Source: Corynebacterium sp. HS2168-gen11 (GTDB lineage: Bacteria; Actinomycetota; Actinomycetes; Mycobacteriales; Mycobacteriaceae). Taken from it: a DNA stretch of 32,880 bases. Position numbers and translations under genes: made by a program. The DNA lies in the NCBI RefSeq assembly GCF_024834075.1, contig NZ_JANUXR010000012.1, forward strand, positions 1 to 32,880. Reading direction: 5' to 3'. The notes below the pieces were generated by a model. That model saw only the letters and a program-made list of their open reading frames with translations. It searched no databases and was not told the origin of the DNA. Positions 1 to 7,944 of the stretch are shown piece by piece. The stretch's first letter is position 1. Each line of letters opens with the position of its first letter.

Positions 1-99
1 GGGGGTACGCCCGGTCCCATTCCGAACCCGGAAGCTAAGCCTAATTGCGCTGATGGTACTGCAAACGGGAGTTTGTGGGAGAGTAAGACACCGCCGACC
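1..99 (+). rRNA. rrf: 5S ribosomal RNA, 3' part (truncated by window edge)
   Basis: The first ~99 bases carry the 5S core: a segment near 12-38 with the typical CCCAUUCCGAACCCGGAAG arrangement, the GAUGGUACUG segment at 51-61, and the terminal GGGAGAGUAAGACACCGCC near 77-95. The 5' end lies outside the window. A strong hairpin 17 bases downstream fits the end of an rRNA operon. The exact 3' end is estimated from where the closing helix should finish and may be off by a few bases. Confidence 0.93.
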
Positions 100-115
100 T
101 AAAACTTAAAATAAT

Positions 116-159
116 GCACGGCAGGCTTTAACAATTTTGGTTGTTAGAGCCTGCCGTGC
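116..159 (+). terminator. rRNA operon terminator hairpin
   Basis: Bases 116-134 pair with 141-159 (19 bp with one G-U pair) around a 6-base TTTTGG loop. It lies directly behind the 5S rRNA. No long T-run follows, so the assignment rests on stem strength and position. Confidence 0.8.
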
Positions 160-950
160 TATACGCATACCCATGTTGAGTAATACATCTACGGTACGTA
201 CGTGGAACCAGTGATTGAGTATTCTGGCTGTTGCTGACGCTATTTTTTGCTCAATCTAGACTGTGTAGCTACGCGAGCTTATGGCATCTGCAGTATTTGA
301 TGTATGTACCGACTCGCTGTGTGTGCTGCTTTATAGGGTAGACGTATGTTTTTGCCGTCATAATTTTTGCTTCGGTACTTGGATGTTGATTCTGCTACAT
401 CTAGTGTCACGCAATTTGAGTACTGGCAATCTGATCGACTTTTGGTCTGCATGTTGAGCAGAGGAGTCACTAGTACCTATTCTAAGCGTGGCAGAATTGG
501 AGCCTTTGGTGCGTCGTAAAGCTTTTAGGGGCTGCTATTCGGATCTCTGCTGGTGTTCTGTGATTGGGTGTGTGACTGTGTGGTTCGATAGCGGTCGTGA
601 AGTATCAGTTGGAAATCTTAAAGTGTTTGCATAGTGAAGTATCTTGCGGTTGATGATCGTACGATACGAGTTCAAAAAATGGCGTTAACCATTGGTTTCT
701 TAACGCCCGAAGCGAAGTCGGAATTAAATTTTATTATAAATAGGCTAGTCGGCAGCAGATGAATTATAGTGTTAAGGGTTAGGTAACGAACCTTGCATCT
801 TTCAGTGTGTGTTTGAAAATGGATCATTGCTATTTTCGACAGTTTTGGATGCTGCCGCAGGTTCAGCGTCCTACATACGCATATGAAATGCTTTTGTTCT
901 TGTTTCGCTACTGAATCGTACTGGTTCCTGAGTAGAAGGTCTTAAGATTT
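160..950. other. Gene-free region upstream of the pilus cluster
   Basis: This 790-base stretch between the rRNA terminator and the first pilin gene holds no convincing gene. The only ORF of any length, about 63 codons on the minus strand near 279-470, has no recognisable features. The region is AT-rich. It contains an 8-bp inverted repeat (GGCGTTAA 681-688, TTAACGCC 700-707) and candidate -10 boxes around 734-739 and 765-770. It probably carries the pilus promoter and its control sites, or remnants of the module's insertion. Confidence 0.6.
765..770 (+). promoter_or_regulatory. Candidate -10 box for the pilus cluster
   Basis: TATAGT differs by one base from the sigma-A -10 consensus and lies about 180 bases upstream of the major pilin start. 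No good -35 hexamer is seen at the right distance. TATAAA at 734-739 is an alternative. This is inference from motif and position only. Confidence 0.25.
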
Positions 951-2585
951 ATGTTCAAGCTGAAGAAGGTTTGCGCGATTGCCATCGCATCTGGTGTCAT
1001 GCTCACTGGGTCAATGATTCCAGTTGCACCTGTTGCTTTTGCACAGACCGCAGGCGGCGTTGTGCAGCCTGCTGGCACATTCCCATCCTTGCCAACGAAT
1101 GCTAATCGCGAACTGGTTATTCATAAATTTTCGAGTGACGGTGCAGCTCCAGCTGACCACAATGGCCGTGAGTTAGCTGACGAGAGTGCCTTGGGTACGC
1201 CTTTGGCAGGTGCTGTGTTCACTATTTATAAGGTCAAGGACGTCGATCTGCTGACCAACGCAGGTTGGAAGAAAGCCGAAGATATTGTCAAGCAACCTGT
1301 CTTAGACGAAGCCTCCGGCAAGCTCGACAACGCCGGTACGATTACAACCGATGGCAACGGTACGGGTAAAGCGTCGTTCGCTCCAGGTCTGTATTTGGTG
1401 AAAGAAACCACTGCACCAGAAGGCCACGGTATCTCCACCAAGCCGTTCTATGTCACCTTGCCATTGACCGACCCAGTAGATCGTAATAACTGGCTGGATA
1501 AGGTTCACGTATACCCAAAGAACACCAAGCTGTCTGAGAAGCCAACGAAGTCAGTGACCGACGCAGGTGCCTTCATCTACGGCAACTACGTCAAGTACAC
1601 CATCGGTCAGCAGCTGCACCGTGGTGGTACGCATGAGCGCTATGAGATGACTGACTTCTACCCAAATGCACGTCTTGAACTATTCGAGGGTGCAGGTAAA
1701 GATCCAGCAACTGGTGAAGCAGCAACCCTTGCGCGCAAACTGTATGGCGTTGTAAATGGCCAAGAGACGGTTGTATTCACTCCAAATACGGACTACACGG
1801 TAGTCAAAAATGAGGCAAATGGCCCTGACTTTGGTATCTTCCGCATTCAGTTGACAGCAACTGGTCTTGAGAAGCTGAAGACACTGTCGGATCAAGACGG
1901 TGAAATTAAGTTCGACATTTTCTTCAAGGTCAAAGAGAACGCTCCTGCCGAGGTTACCGCAATTACCAACAAGTACGACGTCTTCGAGCGTCTTGATGGT
2001 GTGACCCCTCCTCCAGGGTATCCAGATGAGCCAGCTGATGTGCCTCCTACCACGGAACCAGACAATGGTTGGACCAAGTCCTACTTTGGCAATGTCGATA
2101 TTGTCAAGAAGGGCAAAGAAGGCGACGCTGCTGACGCAACGCGTCTTGCCGGCGCAGAGTTCGATCTGTATGTCTGCGAAGCTGGTCAAGACCGTGCTCA
2201 GTTTGAAACGGCTGCGAAGAAGCTGAATACGGCTCCTATTGTTGCTGATGCTACCGACGCTCCAGACATCAAGGGCTTGCGTGCAAATGACTTCGTCAAC
2301 GGTAGCGTTGATACAACCTCAACCCAAGAATACTGCTTGGTTGAGACCAAAGCTCCAGCAGGATTCTCTCTGTTGGCTGAGCCAATTCACTTCAAGGTCA
2401 CCAAGGGCGCCAACATCGACACAATCGCGTTGACGAGCCTTGAAATCGTCGACTACAAGCAAAATGCTGGCTTCAACCTTCCATTAACCGGTGGCAAGGG
2501 CGTGATGTTCCTCCTGCTCTCCGGTGCTGCATTCCTGGCGGCTGCGCTCGGTGTTTCCCGTCGCAACAAGCGTCGTGAAGCATAA
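951..2585 (+). CDS. spaA: Major (shaft) pilin, SpaA/SpaH type, LPLTG-anchored
   Basis: This 544-aa protein is probably the major subunit polymerised by the adjacent class C sortase. A Sec signal peptide ends near residue 31 (PVAFA). The pilin motif VHVYPK places the isopeptide-forming lysine at K190. Two E-box-like segments, LVKETTAPEG (E152) and LVETKAPAG (E465), mark Cna-B-type domains likely closed by internal isopeptide bonds, with a candidate partner lysine K59 in the first domain. The sorting signal LPLTG is at 510-514, followed by a hydrophobic segment and a basic tail. LPLTG is also the signal of C. diphtheriae SpaA. The start has an AGAAGG element 11 bases upstream, which is longer than usual spacing. 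Gene order (major pilin, sortase, minor pilin, large pilin) is that of the spaA cluster. I cannot tell whether the closest relative is SpaA, SpaD or SpaH. Confidence 0.93.
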   Translation: MFKLKKVCAIAIASGVMLTGSMIPVAPVAFAQTAGGVVQPAGTFPSLPTNANRELVIHKFSSDGAAPADHNGRELADESALGTPLAGAVFTIYKVKDVDLLTNAGWKKAEDIVKQPVLDEASGKLDNAGTITTDGNGTGKASFAPGLYLVKETTAPEGHGISTKPFYVTLPLTDPVDRNNWLDKVHVYPKNTKLSEKPTKSVTDAGAFIYGNYVKYTIGQQLHRGGTHERYEMTDFYPNARLELFEGAGKDPATGEAATLARKLYGVVNGQETVVFTPNTDYTVVKNEANGPDFGIFRIQLTATGLEKLKTLSDQDGEIKFDIFFKVKENAPAEVTAITNKYDVFERLDGVTPPPGYPDEPADVPPTTEPDNGWTKSYFGNVDIVKKGKEGDAADATRLAGAEFDLYVCEAGQDRAQFETAAKKLNTAPIVADATDAPDIKGLRANDFVNGSVDTTSTQEYCLVETKAPAGFSLLAEPIHFKVTKGANIDTIALTSLEIVDYKQNAGFNLPLTGGKGVMFLLLSGAAFLAAALGVSRRNKRREA

Positions 2586-2601
2586 AAAACATTGAGAGTT
2601 A

Positions 2602-2648
2602 CTGGTAGAAGGTCTTGTGCGTGATGTCTCACCAAGACCTTCTACCGG
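2602..2648 (+). terminator. Intercistronic hairpin between spaA and the sortase gene
   Basis: Bases 2604-2617 pair perfectly with 2633-2646 (14 bp), extended outward by a G-U and a C-G pair. No T-run follows, so it may be a partial terminator or an mRNA-processing/stability element. Either would keep the major pilin transcript more abundant than that of the sortase and minor pilins. The left arm repeats a 12-nt sequence found at the spaA ribosome-binding site (932-943). Confidence 0.7.
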
Positions 2649-2693
2649 CGTAGCAATGTCTGGTTTAATCGGCAGGTAGGAAGGGGAGATGGC

Positions 2694-3581
2694 ATGACTA
2701 TGGTCGCTGATTCGTCAGTGAAGAAGTCAAACAGCAGCTCCGTACTGACTGTGATGCTCAGTCTCATTGGTATCGTCTTGATGCTGTATCCGGTTGTAAG
2801 CACGGTGTACGAGAACAATCATCAGTCTTCGGTGGTCAAGTCTTATACCACCAAGGTTGAGGAGTTTTCCGCCGAGGAACTCGATGGCGAGATTCGTGAT
2901 GCCCAACACTGGAATGAGCAGTATGAGGGCGGTCCAATTCTTGACCCATGGCTGAGTCGTATTTCCGAAGACAATGAGGAATACCAGAAGTATTTGGGTC
3001 AGCTGGATCTCACCGATGTGATGGCTCGAATTTCGATTCCAGCGATCGATTCCGACCTGCCGATTTATCATGGTTCATCCGAATCCGTACTCTCGAAGGG
3101 CATCGGCCACCTATTTGGCAGCGACCTGCCCGTCGGTGGTGTTGGTTCGCATGTGGTTTTAACTGGTCACACTGGATTATCCGTGGCAACGCTGTGGGAC
3201 AATCTGGTGAAAGTCAAAGTCGGCGACGATATTTACTTGTCCGTTTCTGGTCAGCAGATGAAATATAAGGTTCGCGAATTACAAACAGTGCTGCCTGGCG
3301 AAAGCGATTCCTTATTACCTGTTCCCGACAAAGACTTGATTTCGCTCATCACCTGCACACCGTATGGCATCAATAGCCACCGCCTGCTGGTACATGCCGA
3401 GCGCGTGGCACTCGACCAAGCTGAGGGTACGCAAGTGCTTTCAACCGTCAAGCAACCGTGGCAGTGGTGGATGACTGCTGTATTAATAATTGTTGGTCTG
3501 TTTTTGCTGATTATGCTCAATGGACTGCGCAAAAATTACCTGCACCAGCGCGCCCGAAAACGAGCAGGTGATGATGAATAA
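2694..3581 (+). CDS. srtA: Class C (pilus-polymerising) sortase
   Basis: This 295-aa membrane transpeptidase links pilins by joining the threonine of the sorting signal to the pilin-motif lysine of the next subunit. An N-terminal membrane segment lies at about 17-38 and a C-terminal one at about 259-276, the double anchoring typical of class C. The catalytic histidine is H159 (TGHTG), the cysteine C221 (LITCTPYG) and the arginine R230 (NSHRLLVHAER). A DPW motif at 84-86 (LDPWL) matches the lid of pilus-specific sortases. A strong AAGGGGAG precedes the start. The gene follows spaA after the 2602-2648 hairpin and its end overlaps the next pilin gene by 8 bases. The symbol follows the C. diphtheriae spaA cluster; it should not be confused with the housekeeping sortase. 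Confidence 0.93.
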   Translation: MTMVADSSVKKSNSSSVLTVMLSLIGIVLMLYPVVSTVYENNHQSSVVKSYTTKVEEFSAEELDGEIRDAQHWNEQYEGGPILDPWLSRISEDNEEYQKYLGQLDLTDVMARISIPAIDSDLPIYHGSSESVLSKGIGHLFGSDLPVGGVGSHVVLTGHTGLSVATLWDNLVKVKVGDDIYLSVSGQQMKYKVRELQTVLPGESDSLLPVPDKDLISLITCTPYGINSHRLLVHAERVALDQAEGTQVLSTVKQPWQWWMTAVLIIVGLFLLIMLNGLRKNYLHQRARKRAGDDE

Positions 3582-4803
3582 ACAGAAATTTTTAAGCGTC
3601 ATTTTCACCCTTGCGTTACTTCACCCCGCGCCGAGTTTGGCAGAAGCCCCGCTCTCAGCCACGCTTATCGACGCAAACCACGATGCTTCCTTAGAAATTC
3701 ACAAATCAGTTGGTGACCCAACTACTGCATATGGTGATCCAGCCAATCCTCTTGCGACACAAACGCGAGCACCAATTGAAGGCGTGAACTTCAAAATCCG
3801 CAAGATTAACGATATCGACCTCAGCCGAAACGAAGGTTGGGAGCAACTCGAGGCAGTAAAGATTTGGCAGTTTTTCCCAGGCGGTGAACGCGAACATCAA
3901 CTAGGTCTTACCTATGCTGCCACCACGCAGCAAGACGGCGCTGCGCGTTTTCCGTCCCTACCGGTCGGCGCCTATTTTGTGGAAGAAGATCCTTCATCTG
4001 CACAGGCACAAGGATTATCACTGGTTTCACCATTTGTAATTACCGTGCCATCCACGAATGAAACTCGTACCGAGTGGGATTATCATGTGGTTGCGTTTGC
4101 GAAAGATCAGAAACTCACCGGCCAGATGCAAACACCACAATGCGTGGATCCTGGACAATCTTTTGGCATGGAGGTCACTGCATCGTTACCGGCGCCAGAT
4201 TCGGATCTGAGTATTGAAAAGTTTGAAATCTCAATTCCACTCGAACAACACCAAGAGATTGTGCTCGGTTCCTCTGAAGTTGCGCTTTTACGCTCGCATG
4301 ATAAAGTGCTCGTGCAAAAACTGAATAGACACGATTATCAGGTAGAGCTTGCATCACAGAACGTCGCAAAGCTGCGGCTCACCGCTAGTGGTCTTGCCAA
4401 GGTGGCGAAACTGCGTGCAAATAATCCAGATATTGTGTTGCGATGGAATATTCAAAGCGTGATGCACCAGGAACGCTCGCGTTTCGATATGGTTGGGTTC
4501 CTGACAACTCCAGGGTATCCGGAGTATTCACGAGAAACACACTATGGTGTGAAAACTTCCGCCGCATCAATTGCGATGCCATGTGCAAGTACGACGCAAC
4601 CACCTGCAGTGCCGCACTGCTTAGGATCAACGTGTGAGGAATCAACGCCGGCGAATAAGGGGCATGCACCATTGCTGCAGAGAATTACTCGGCTTGCCCA
4701 TACCGGTGCCAATAGTTGGAGCAGTGCACTGTTGGGTTTCATGTTGATTCTGCTGAGTGTCGTATTTATCCGCCGCTCTCGTGAAGAACGCAGCTCGTGC
4801 TGA
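3574..4803 (+). CDS. spaB: Minor/base pilin, SpaB type, LAHTG-anchored
   Basis: The start chosen at 3574 (GAGCAGG five bases upstream) gives 409 aa and an 8-base overlap with the sortase gene, suggesting translational coupling. ATG at 3571 is an alternative. A signal peptide ends around PSLAEA. The mature part begins with a pilin-type N-terminal domain (SLEIHKS, then VNFKIRKINDIDL, which parallels the same region of the major pilin). The sorting signal is LAHTG at 374-378, followed by a hydrophobic helix and a basic tail. LAxTG-type signals occur in SpaB-type base pilins such as C. diphtheriae SpaB. Where the shaft protein has VYPK this protein has AFAK, so K177 is a candidate linkage lysine. 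By analogy it probably ends polymerisation and is transferred to peptidoglycan by the housekeeping sortase. Confidence 0.87.
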   Translation: MNKQKFLSVIFTLALLHPAPSLAEAPLSATLIDANHDASLEIHKSVGDPTTAYGDPANPLATQTRAPIEGVNFKIRKINDIDLSRNEGWEQLEAVKIWQFFPGGEREHQLGLTYAATTQQDGAARFPSLPVGAYFVEEDPSSAQAQGLSLVSPFVITVPSTNETRTEWDYHVVAFAKDQKLTGQMQTPQCVDPGQSFGMEVTASLPAPDSDLSIEKFEISIPLEQHQEIVLGSSEVALLRSHDKVLVQKLNRHDYQVELASQNVAKLRLTASGLAKVAKLRANNPDIVLRWNIQSVMHQERSRFDMVGFLTTPGYPEYSRETHYGVKTSAASIAMPCASTTQPPAVPHCLGSTCEESTPANKGHAPLLQRITRLAHTGANSWSSALLGFMLILLSVVFIRRSREERSSC

Positions 4804-5036
4804 AATCGTGGTGTGGAGCTGGCGAAAAGGTAGCAGTACTTCGCAGATGCATCGCGACGTACCCTTACGATACGGAGGTAGCGCACAGTGTGATTCTTTG
4901 AAACATACGAAAGGTGTCAAGGCTCTATTTGATGACATATACTAGTTCGGATAGTTGGTGGAATCTTGGGGTGAACGTTTCTCCAAGATGTACGTGGTTG
5001 GTAGTTTCTCGAATGCGAAAGGGGTAGATAACGCTC
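4804..5036 (+). promoter_or_regulatory. Spacer with possible internal promoter before the tip pilin gene
   Basis: These 233 bases contain no gene. A TATACT hexamer at 4938-4943 could be a -10 box, but no clear -35 is seen. A GAAAGGGG ribosome-binding sequence precedes the tip gene. The spacer is long for an operon, so the tip gene may have its own promoter. Confidence 0.3.
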
Positions 5037-7829
5037 ATGCTCATGAATGCGACTGTGCAATCAGCTGGTAAAAGTTTAGTGGCAGCAATGACAGCTGGCA
5101 TGCTTGTAGCGACCCCTGTTTTGGCAGAAGACTTACTGACTTCGACGCAAACTCCAGTACGCACCACCTCTGCAGTGCCATCAAGTACAGTTGCTGCAGC
5201 ACCTACCATCCGACCAAGTACGCCACCTACCACCCAACCAGCTGCTGCGTCAACCACTACGCCGGCACAAGAAGGGCGCGAGCGTCCAACGCGTTCGTTG
5301 TTGAGCGCTGTTCCATCACAACCTGAAGCACAACGTTTAGAAACAATTTCCTCGTTTGAGGCTGCATTGCGCCCTGCCAGCGGAGATCTTGCACCACATC
5401 TTGTTGATGCAGCAACGCAAGTGCCTTCTTCGGTGCTGCGTGACGTCGTCGAAAAGCTTGCGGTGTCGTTGCCAGAAAGCGCAGATATTTCAGCGTTGAC
5501 AGAACCGTTGTTACCAGAGTCGGCGGAAAAACAAAGCTATCCAGCCTTACATCAGGGATGGTGTTCACAAACCTATCCAGGTGTGTTAGCAAGTGATGAA
5601 AGTCTTGGCGAAGCATACGCCAAGCTGCGAGCACAGGTTCGTGATACTGCCACGGCGGATAGTTGTGCGTATCAAGATTCGCATGCTCAGGGGTATTTTT
5701 ATAGTCAAACCCATATCCAAGATGCGAAATTTATCAAGGGTGCGGTGCAGCGCTCTGAGGCATTTACTGTAGGTGGCGATCACGGCGGGGTGATCTACGG
5801 TGGCACCTTGCTGATTGATACCAGCGTGCAGGAAGATCTGGCGCCACGTATTGCGCAGCAGCATCAATTCCGCCTGCAGATTTCCGAACTGATTGACACC
5901 CAAGACTGGGCATTTGAGCAATTACCAGCAGTTGGGCAGTGGCAACAAGCCTTGTACCAGCATAAAACTGATGATGTATATCTTGCAGTGCGTGCGAATG
6001 CCGCCGGTCGCCTGGATTTTTGGTTTGTGAACGCAGCCGGTGCTGCAGCCTTGCGTGCAGGAGAGTGGCAGACAGATGCCGCAACTGTGGATCATACGCG
6101 AGTTGGGCTGAAGCTGAATCCGCAAACTCCTGTGAAGATCACCTATGAGACCCGCGAGACGCAACTTGCGGAATCGCTTGAGATTGATGATCCCGCAAAC
6201 AGCTTGCGTCATGTGGCGTTCATTCCACATGCCGGTGCTGCTGTTGAGCAAACGCCTGCGACAACGAAGCCTGGGGCGCTGAAAGTGGAGACAACTGCTG
6301 TTCCACTCGATCCTCCAATTCCAGGCATTTTAGAGTACAACCTGCAGGTTGCGAATACGGAAATTGGGGCAACGCAACAAATATTCAAGCTTTACGACGT
6401 CCCACAGCTTTCTGCTTCAGCAGTTGTTGATCGTGTGGCGTGGGTACGCAAAGAGGAAGAACTTCCACTGCAACCAAATGTCAGTGGACGCTATTTAGTG
6501 GCTGAACCAGCACAAGAATTTCTCACGCTTGCTGCTGGTGAAGTTCGTGATTTCCATATTCGGGTGTACTACCATCTGACCGACACGAAGCAGCTGGCCT
6601 GTGATGCCAAGGATGAGCATAGTGGTGCTCGGAATACCGCACTTGTGCATCAATTCCGTACGCCTACGCGCGTAGCGAAAACGCTTACAGCGGGGGTCTG
6701 CGCAGATTTGGATCCAGATGCACCGGATACAGCGTTGGTTGATCCGACTGCACCTGGAAACCCACTTCGCGAGCACGCGACTGCTTTACGAGCAGCCAGT
6801 GATGTGATCGTGACACAGCGGGTGAGTATTGCACCTCGCAGGGATCCTAACAATCCGAATTTGGGACTTGTGCAGTTTGAAGCAACGCTTAAAAATCCGC
6901 CGAATTCCGATACTGTTGACTTTCGATATGTCACATCGTATATGCAATTCCCATCGACGATTCGCTACCGTCGGCTGTGGATTACAGAACATGATGCCGC
7001 TGGTCGACAACTCGCGAGCTGGGAACGTTCGCCGAGCTTAATTGATGTGACTCGACCACCATCTGGTCGCTATCGGGCTGTGAGCTTAGCGGAACGAGAT
7101 TATAACTTTTTCACCACTCGTCGCCTGCCGGCAAATGAAACCCGTATATTTAGAATTAATGTAACTTTTGATTTGCCTCGATATACCAAGAATCCTCCTG
7201 CTTGGTATCGGTGCAATGGTACAGAGCATAATGGTTTTTATACCAAAGGAAATTACGAGTGGCGTGATGTCGGGCGACTCATTTTCACACGAGAACTCGG
7301 TGAACCAGTTGCCTGTGCGGATGTTCCGAATATCCCACCGAATTCAGAGCTGGTAGTCAACAAGGTTGATCCAGAAGGTCGACCAATCGCGGTTTCCGAA
7401 GATTGGGATTATCGGATTGTTGCGAAAAATGTTCCGTCTGATACGGCGTTGAATGGCACTGAGTTTCCGTTGCGAGCGGCAGGACTAACGAGTGCAAATA
7501 ACAAAACCTCAGGCGTTGTGCTTCCACCTGGCGAATATCAGTTGATTGAAACACGCGCACCATTTGGGTTTGAATTAGCAGCTGAGCCGATTGATTTTGA
7601 AGTCAGCCTTGATCGGAATAATCGTGCAGTATTGCGACTTCCGAATCCAAGCCAAGCGGTATCGGCAAGGGTGATTGCCAATAACAATCAGCGGCGAATG
7701 ATTCTAGAAGTTGCTGATGTACATCGTGGCAATATACCGAAAACTGGTGGTCTTGGTGTGCTGTGGATGATTCTGCTGGGGCTGGTGCTCGTCGCACTTG
7801 CGTATTGGAATCATCGCCGGCAGCAATAG
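5037..7829 (+). CDS. spaC: Large tip-like pilin, SpaC type, IPKTG sorting signal
   Basis: This 930-aa secreted surface protein is probably the pilus tip subunit or adhesin. A signal peptide ends near residue 30 (TPVLA) and is followed by a Ser/Thr/Pro-rich linker at about 35-80. The central ~650 residues match no family I recognise. The C-terminal ~130 residues form a Cna-B-like domain (LVVNKVDPEG near its start, YQLIETRAPFG as E-box). The sorting signal is IPKTG at 900-904, with isoleucine in place of leucine, then a hydrophobic helix and RRQQ. I see no vWA-type MIDAS motif (DxSxS) or pilin VYPK motif, in keeping with a terminal subunit. C. diphtheriae SpaC is about twice as long. Cysteines occur in several places (e.g. 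GWCSQ, DSCAYQ, LACDAK, WYRCNG), allowing disulfides. Two in-frame ATGs (5037, 5043) are possible starts. Confidence 0.82.
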   Translation: MLMNATVQSAGKSLVAAMTAGMLVATPVLAEDLLTSTQTPVRTTSAVPSSTVAAAPTIRPSTPPTTQPAAASTTTPAQEGRERPTRSLLSAVPSQPEAQRLETISSFEAALRPASGDLAPHLVDAATQVPSSVLRDVVEKLAVSLPESADISALTEPLLPESAEKQSYPALHQGWCSQTYPGVLASDESLGEAYAKLRAQVRDTATADSCAYQDSHAQGYFYSQTHIQDAKFIKGAVQRSEAFTVGGDHGGVIYGGTLLIDTSVQEDLAPRIAQQHQFRLQISELIDTQDWAFEQLPAVGQWQQALYQHKTDDVYLAVRANAAGRLDFWFVNAAGAAALRAGEWQTDAATVDHTRVGLKLNPQTPVKITYETRETQLAESLEIDDPANSLRHVAFIPHAGAAVEQTPATTKPGALKVETTAVPLDPPIPGILEYNLQVANTEIGATQQIFKLYDVPQLSASAVVDRVAWVRKEEELPLQPNVSGRYLVAEPAQEFLTLAAGEVRDFHIRVYYHLTDTKQLACDAKDEHSGARNTALVHQFRTPTRVAKTLTAGVCADLDPDAPDTALVDPTAPGNPLREHATALRAASDVIVTQRVSIAPRRDPNNPNLGLVQFEATLKNPPNSDTVDFRYVTSYMQFPSTIRYRRLWITEHDAAGRQLASWERSPSLIDVTRPPSGRYRAVSLAERDYNFFTTRRLPANETRIFRINVTFDLPRYTKNPPAWYRCNGTEHNGFYTKGNYEWRDVGRLIFTRELGEPVACADVPNIPPNSELVVNKVDPEGRPIAVSEDWDYRIVAKNVPSDTALNGTEFPLRAAGLTSANNKTSGVVLPPGEYQLIETRAPFGFELAAEPIDFEVSLDRNNRAVLRLPNPSQAVSARVIANNNQRRMILEVADVHRGNIPKTGGLGVLWMILLGLVLVALAYWNHRRQQ

Positions 7830-7846
7830 TACGCCGGCAGCAATAG
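7815..7846 (+). repeat. 15-bp tandem duplication across the tip pilin stop codon
   Basis: CGCCGGCAGCAATAG occurs at 7815-7829 and again at 7832-7846, a 17-base period, with a decayed third start (CGTCGGTAAC) behind. The first copy encodes the last residues and the stop codon. The second lies in the untranslated region and looks like a replication-slippage duplication. Confidence 0.85.
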
Positions 7847-7882
7847 CACGTCGGTAACAGCTACCGAATAGCGTAAAAACGC

Positions 7883-7929
7883 GTGAAGGTGTTGGGATAT
7901 GTTCTTGAAGAAAATCCCAACACCTTCAC
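7883..7929. terminator. Bidirectional terminator between tip pilin and DUF3239-like gene
   Basis: Bases 7883-7898 pair perfectly with 7914-7929 (16 bp) around a 15-base loop. It lies between convergent genes and marks the end of the pilus cluster. Confidence 0.85.
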
Positions 7930-7944
7930 TTGTATCAGAGCAGT

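Noticed and set aside
279..470. Minus-strand ORF of 63 codons upstream of the pilus cluster
   Set aside because: No ribosome-binding site, no recognisable features and atypical composition; likely chance.
160..950. Search for insertion sequence or transposase remnants beside the pilus cluster
   Set aside because: No transposase fragment, terminal inverted repeats or target duplications were visible.
1680..2189. 169-codon ORF antisense to the major pilin gene
   Set aside because: A shadow frame of a strongly supported pilin gene with no features of its own.
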